Assembly: GCA_018829445.1 (NCBI GenBank)
Contig: JAHJTV010000063.1
Span: forward strand, 124,001 to 188,000
From: a bacterium
GTDB taxonomy: Bacteria; SAR324; XYD2-FULL-50-16
DNA: 64,000 nucleotides
Reading direction: 5' to 3'
Each line of letters begins with the position of its first letter. Position 1 is the stretch's first letter. A program made the position numbers and the translations under genes. Shown here piece by piece: positions 59,949 through 64,000 of the stretch. A model generated the notes under the pieces. It did not search any database. It was not told the origin of the DNA and saw only the letters and a program-made list of their open reading frames with translations.

Positions 59949-61379
59949 CTATTCGATAGCCAGGGAATTTTCAACAGCAATGGGAAGCTGCTCTGCAGTT
60001 CTTTCTATCACCAGCATCTTCTTCCAACTTCCATTTCTAAATCGTAGGAAGAAAATCAATCCCAGGGAAGCAATATATACCGATGCAATTCCCCAAGCCA
60101 CGAAAAGATGCCATTTAAAGACCACAATGGCAAAATAGCTGGGAATCACCAACAATCCCCATGATGCAATCATAATTGCCTTCATTACGAATTTTGTATC
60201 GCCGGCGCCTTTAATCGCCGAAGAGAAGATAATGAGAAATGCATCGAACAGGGAATAAAAGGCGACGAACCGTAACAAAATAATACCATAGTCTAAAATC
60301 TGCGCAAAAGCCTTGGCATCACCCACGGCACCAAAGGGTTGCAGAAAAACCTTCGGAAAAACCAGATAACAAACAGATATGAGAGACATGTAAATAAAGG
60401 ACAAATGAGCTGCAGACCATGTTGCATACTCAGCTGCCTCAGCCTTGTTATCTCCCAGATTCTGTCCGACTAAAACAGATACTGCTATTCCCAATCCAAT
60501 CATTGGCATAAACGCCAAATTGTTAATATTAAATGCAATATTGGTCGCTGCCAATTCTATTTTTCCGTATCTACCCACTAACATCAGGAAGAGGGTGAAG
60601 CCCAGCATATCAATAAAAAATTGGAATCCGGCGGGAAACCCGTATCTGATAAGCCTTTGAAAAAGCTCTTTGTCGAACGGCATCCCCTTGATGATCCCAT
60701 ATTTCTCACGATAGGACTTTTGGAATATCATTATAAAAAACAGAATCATGCCAAACGCAATAGCCAATACCGTTGCGATGGCGGCGCCCTTGATCCCTAA
60801 TTCCGGGAATCCGAAATTGCCGAAAATCAGCAGATAATCCAAAATGATATTAATAACGGTCACAACCGCATTTACCCACATTACCGTCCAGGTTGATCCC
60901 AAACCGCTGAAAAAACCGGAAAGTGCAGAAGAGACTACCGGGAAAAAGCCCCCCAGGCATAATATTGTAAAATACTGACTCTCCAGCTCCATTACTTCCG
61001 GCGAATGACCCGCAAGTTTAAAAATCGGATCGGACAGAGGGATAAAAATCAACATCACCACAATCACTATCAAGGAAAAATAAATTCCCTGCCAAACAGC
61101 TTTCCCGATTTTTTCGTATTGCTTCGAACCGTAATACTGAGCGACAAAGGCGCTAACATAAGACGCTGTTCCAATAAAAAGACTCAATATTGTAAAATTT
61201 AAAATCCCGGCTGGCATTGCAGCTGCGATTGCTTCCGGTGAGTACCATGTCAGAAATATCCGATCCACAAAATGCTGTATGGACATAGCAGCTGTACTTA
61301 AAATCAAAGGTATGGCAATTGTTAACACTTCCCGATACCCGCTTTTCCCATGCCAGCGGGCAATTACTCGATTTAACAT
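59949..61379 (-). CDS. MATE family efflux transporter
   Basis: ~12 TM, internal pseudo-repeat, IPLILSTAAMSIQHFVDRIFLTWYSPEAIAAAMPAG; track start 61511, ATG 61377-61379 preferred. Confidence 0.85.
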   Translation of the reverse strand: MLNRVIARWHGKSGYREVLTIAIPLILSTAAMSIQHFVDRIFLTWYSPEAIAAAMPAGILNFTILSLFIGTASYVSAFVAQYYGSKQYEKIGKAVWQGIYFSLIVIVVMLIFIPLSDPIFKLAGHSPEVMELESQYFTILCLGGFFPVVSSALSGFFSGLGSTWTVMWVNAVVTVINIILDYLLIFGNFGFPELGIKGAAIATVLAIAFGMILFFIMIFQKSYREKYGIIKGMPFDKELFQRLIRYGFPAGFQFFIDMLGFTLFLMLVGRYGKIELAATNIAFNINNLAFMPMIGLGIAVSVLVGQNLGDNKAEAAEYATWSAAHLSFIYMSLISVCYLVFPKVFLQPFGAVGDAKAFAQILDYGIILLRFVAFYSLFDAFLIIFSSAIKGAGDTKFVMKAIMIASWGLLVIPSYFAIVVFKWHLFVAWGIASVYIASLGLIFFLRFRNGSWKKMLVIERTAEQLPIAVENSLAIE

Positions 61380-62348
61380 CTCATTCACCTGAATATAACT
61401 CTGTCTGCCCGAGAAACGAGCAAGACCCAAATTCCCTTTTAGAAAATATATAAAACCAAAAATTAACTGTGAGTTAAATTTTGGTTTCTGACAAGTTTTT
61501 TTTGCATCCAATTATGTTTTACCAAAATCAGTTTTGACTGTGGATTAATCACCAAATATGGACTCACATGAAAAGTTGAGAAATAGGCAATATATCAGGA
61601 GATTATCATTCAACACGATCAATATCTTAAATGAGCAATATTGCTAATGACATCCCGTAAAAAACCGATCTGATCTTTTAATTAATCTCTAACAAAAGGA
61701 TATTAACACCAATTACATTTGCTATGTGATAACAGATCAATATCAAGAAAAATATTTGAGGATCAGCCTGGAGATTCTCCATTACCAATATTATATCAAT
61801 TCCCCATGTATTTTACGGTTGCAGAACAGTGTGCCATCTGCTTACAATTGCGCCAAACAGATAATGATTACAACGACTGGGTGACTAAGGCCGCAGAGAA
61901 CTTCTATTGAAGGGTCTATGGCACATAATACTCATATTTTGATATGAATATTTTCAGTTGATGCCCGTTTTCTTGGGATATTCCAACAATGCCGACCAGT
62001 TAGGAGCTTGATTCGTTTCCAAAGGTACCCCTTGATATCCACGAATCAAAATGTTTCTTCCAAGGTTTGATTACATACCTGAATAGTCGAAGTTTGCAGA
62101 CACAGGGATGTGACCGATATATTATCATTTTTTAAATTGATCTATAATTATGGCAGTTGTCTTGGTAAAATTTGCCCCTGTACCAAGAAGCAGGTATTGA
62201 AAAGTCCCCGTTATTCCGAGTTTTAGTTTTAATCCGGGAAACGCATTCCCGATTTTCAGAGATCTAAATTTGGCATACTATTCGGGTAGCACGAGCGAAT
62301 TAGTTTATCTCACAGTTAGACAAAAAATAGTCATAAAAGAACTGAACT

Positions 62349-63590
62349 ATGCTAGCTTCATACGAAAATGGTACGGGTGACTTTGACAACTTCATGGTTT
62401 TCTCCGATAAATTTAAGCCTGAACAACCTTTAAAAGACGAAAATATGTGGGAAGTACTGATTGTCGATGACGAACAGGATGTTCACAAAATGACCAAGAT
62501 GGTCTTAAGAAATTATTCTTTTTTGGGGCAGAAAATAAATTTCCACAGCGCCTATTCGGCGCGAGAGGCAAAAGAGTTCCTAAGAAGCCATCAAAATATT
62601 GCGCTCGTCCTGTTGGATGTTGTTATGGAAGAAAGAAACGCCGGTCTAAAACTGGTTGAGTTCATACGACAGGACTTGGAAAACGAATCGATCAGGATTA
62701 TAATTCGGACCGGGCAACCGGGAGAAGCGCCCGAAGAAACCGTTATCCGTGACTACATTATCAATGATTATATAGAAAAGGGCGATATCACCACTCGTCG
62801 ACTTTACACAACCATCACGACGTCATTAAGGGGTTATAGAAACCTGATTGCGCTTCAGGACAGTATATATGAGCTGGAGCGGTTGTCATCCAGCCTGAGA
62901 ACAGCCTATACTCGTCTGGAAGCCCTGGATAAAGAAAAAGCAAAAATTATCCAGTTTCTCTATCATGAATTGCTAACCCCCTTGAACCATGTGGGCGCTT
63001 CCCAGGTATTCGATGTATCGGAGCTTTCCGAACAGAATCGGGCAATACTGGAAATGGTCAAAAAAGGATTCAACCGCCTGAATGCTCTAATCAAAGCCTT
63101 TCTCGATTACTTTGAGTTTATGGGCAGTAACTTGAATCTGAAACCGGAACCGATAATCATTGAAGATCACATTTCCCGTATTATAGAAGATTTAAAACCT
63201 AACGCCGACCGCAAAAAACTTATCATGGATTCAGATCTATCCCAGCAGGTATCCATTACAGCAGATCCCAACCTTTTTGATGTCGTGCTGCAAATTATTG
63301 TGGACAATGCCATCAATCATTCCGAAGAGAAGGGCAGAATATTGATCAAAACTCAAACAACCGCGGAGGGAGCTGTGCAACTTCTGATAGAAGACAATGG
63401 AACCGGGATTCCTAAGAAAAACCTGGAGAGAGTTTTTCAAGCCTATGACCTTGAGAATTATTACAGACGTGAAGGAGGATTTGGTCTTAATCTATCAAAA
63501 TCCAGATATATTATTGAATCCCATGGTGGCAAATTATGGGCAGAGAGTGATGGCTTGGATAAAGGAGCCAGGTTTATCATCGAGTTGTAA
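62349..63590 (+). CDS. receiver-histidine kinase (REC-linker-HisKA-HATPase), probably cytoplasmic
   Basis: VLIVDDEQDVHKM, LVLLDVVME, IEKGDITTRRLYTTITTSLRGYRNL linker (DUF3369-like), FLYHELLTPLNHV H-box, DNAINHSEEKG, DNGTGIPK, GGFGLNLS. Confidence 0.88.
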   Translation: MLASYENGTGDFDNFMVFSDKFKPEQPLKDENMWEVLIVDDEQDVHKMTKMVLRNYSFLGQKINFHSAYSAREAKEFLRSHQNIALVLLDVVMEERNAGLKLVEFIRQDLENESIRIIIRTGQPGEAPEETVIRDYIINDYIEKGDITTRRLYTTITTSLRGYRNLIALQDSIYELERLSSSLRTAYTRLEALDKEKAKIIQFLYHELLTPLNHVGASQVFDVSELSEQNRAILEMVKKGFNRLNALIKAFLDYFEFMGSNLNLKPEPIIIEDHISRIIEDLKPNADRKKLIMDSDLSQQVSITADPNLFDVVLQIIVDNAINHSEEKGRILIKTQTTAEGAVQLLIEDNGTGIPKKNLERVFQAYDLENYYRREGGFGLNLSKSRYIIESHGGKLWAESDGLDKGARFIIEL

Positions 63591-63676
63591 GTTGGATTAC
63601 CAAAATCAGATCTATAATTTTCCCGCATTAAGACAGATAACGTGAGAACCATTCAGTCTTTTGGTGTCATATCTAT

Positions 63677-64000
63677 ATGAACAGGAATTGTTGCTTAATT
63701 TACTGCACGGTTTTAAGCTTCTTTCTGGCTTTTCCTACCTCTTCATTGGCCAAACCGCTAAAGGTTCAAATCAAGTTGTTGGAGCCATGGGGTTATTACT
63801 CTTCCATTAATCAAAACAGCAAAGAATTCACCGGAATCTGGATCGATATTATTAAATTATATGCAAAAAAAACGGGAATAGAATTCCAAATCAGCCTCGC
63901 CCCACAAGCAAGAGTCATTCAAAATCTGGAAAGCGGAAAAACGGATATGAGCTTTCTGGCAAAATCCGAAGAGGAGAATCCGAATCTTGTTTATGTCGCA
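63677..64000 (+). CDS. periplasmic substrate-binding protein (SBP_bac_3-like), truncated by window end
   Basis: Open frame from ATG 63677 to the window end: signal peptide, then LKVQIKLLEPWGYYS...GIWIDIIKLYAKKTGIEFQISLAPQARVIQNLESGKTDMSFL; not in supplied track because it has no stop. Confidence 0.7.
   Translation, partial: MNRNCCLIYCTVLSFFLAFPTSSLAKPLKVQIKLLEPWGYYSSINQNSKEFTGIWIDIIKLYAKKTGIEFQISLAPQARVIQNLESGKTDMSFLAKSEEENPNLVYVA

Noticed and set aside
61719-61910. 63 aa plus-strand ORF in the ~840-bp gap after the MATE gene
   Set aside because: No motif, start context or neighbour supports expression; short ORFs of this size are expected by chance.

Overview
This 64 kb window looks chromosomal and Gram-negative: it has LPS-export lptB, predicted outer-membrane proteins and a lipoprotein. 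Genes are dense on both strands. I recognised no tRNA, rRNA, CRISPR array or intact transposase. Left to right it contains: an HdrA/MvhD-type electron-transfer pair behind a small winged-helix ORF; a membrane-anchored 5'-nucleotidase; a Dpp/Nik-type peptide/nickel/opine ABC transporter operon with an embedded SAM methyltransferase; a chemoreceptor with two CZB-like zinc-binding modules; a NarL-type regulator beside a hybrid kinase carrying two different kinase cores; a beta-helix lipoprotein; two tandem paralogous triple-GAF kinases with a non-canonical H-box; a phosphoglycerate-mutase-like/nucleotidyltransferase pair; a decay region of gene fragments (Fe-type solute-binding protein with nonsense and frameshift lesions, AAA_14 and DUF4143 pieces); an MFS symporter; an ABC-F/DEAD-box/RRM block; a VapBC-like module; asnS, lptB and smc. 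The most interesting locus is a two-gene polyunsaturated-fatty-acid/secondary-lipid-synthase-like operon: KS-CLF-AT-DH-DH megasynthase plus a PfaD-type enoyl reductase, with no ACP, KR or PfaA partner in view. A metallo-beta-lactamase/cNMP-binding fusion, a MATE transporter, a REC-histidine kinase and a truncated periplasmic binding protein follow. All assignments come from reading the translated motifs; no database search was run.
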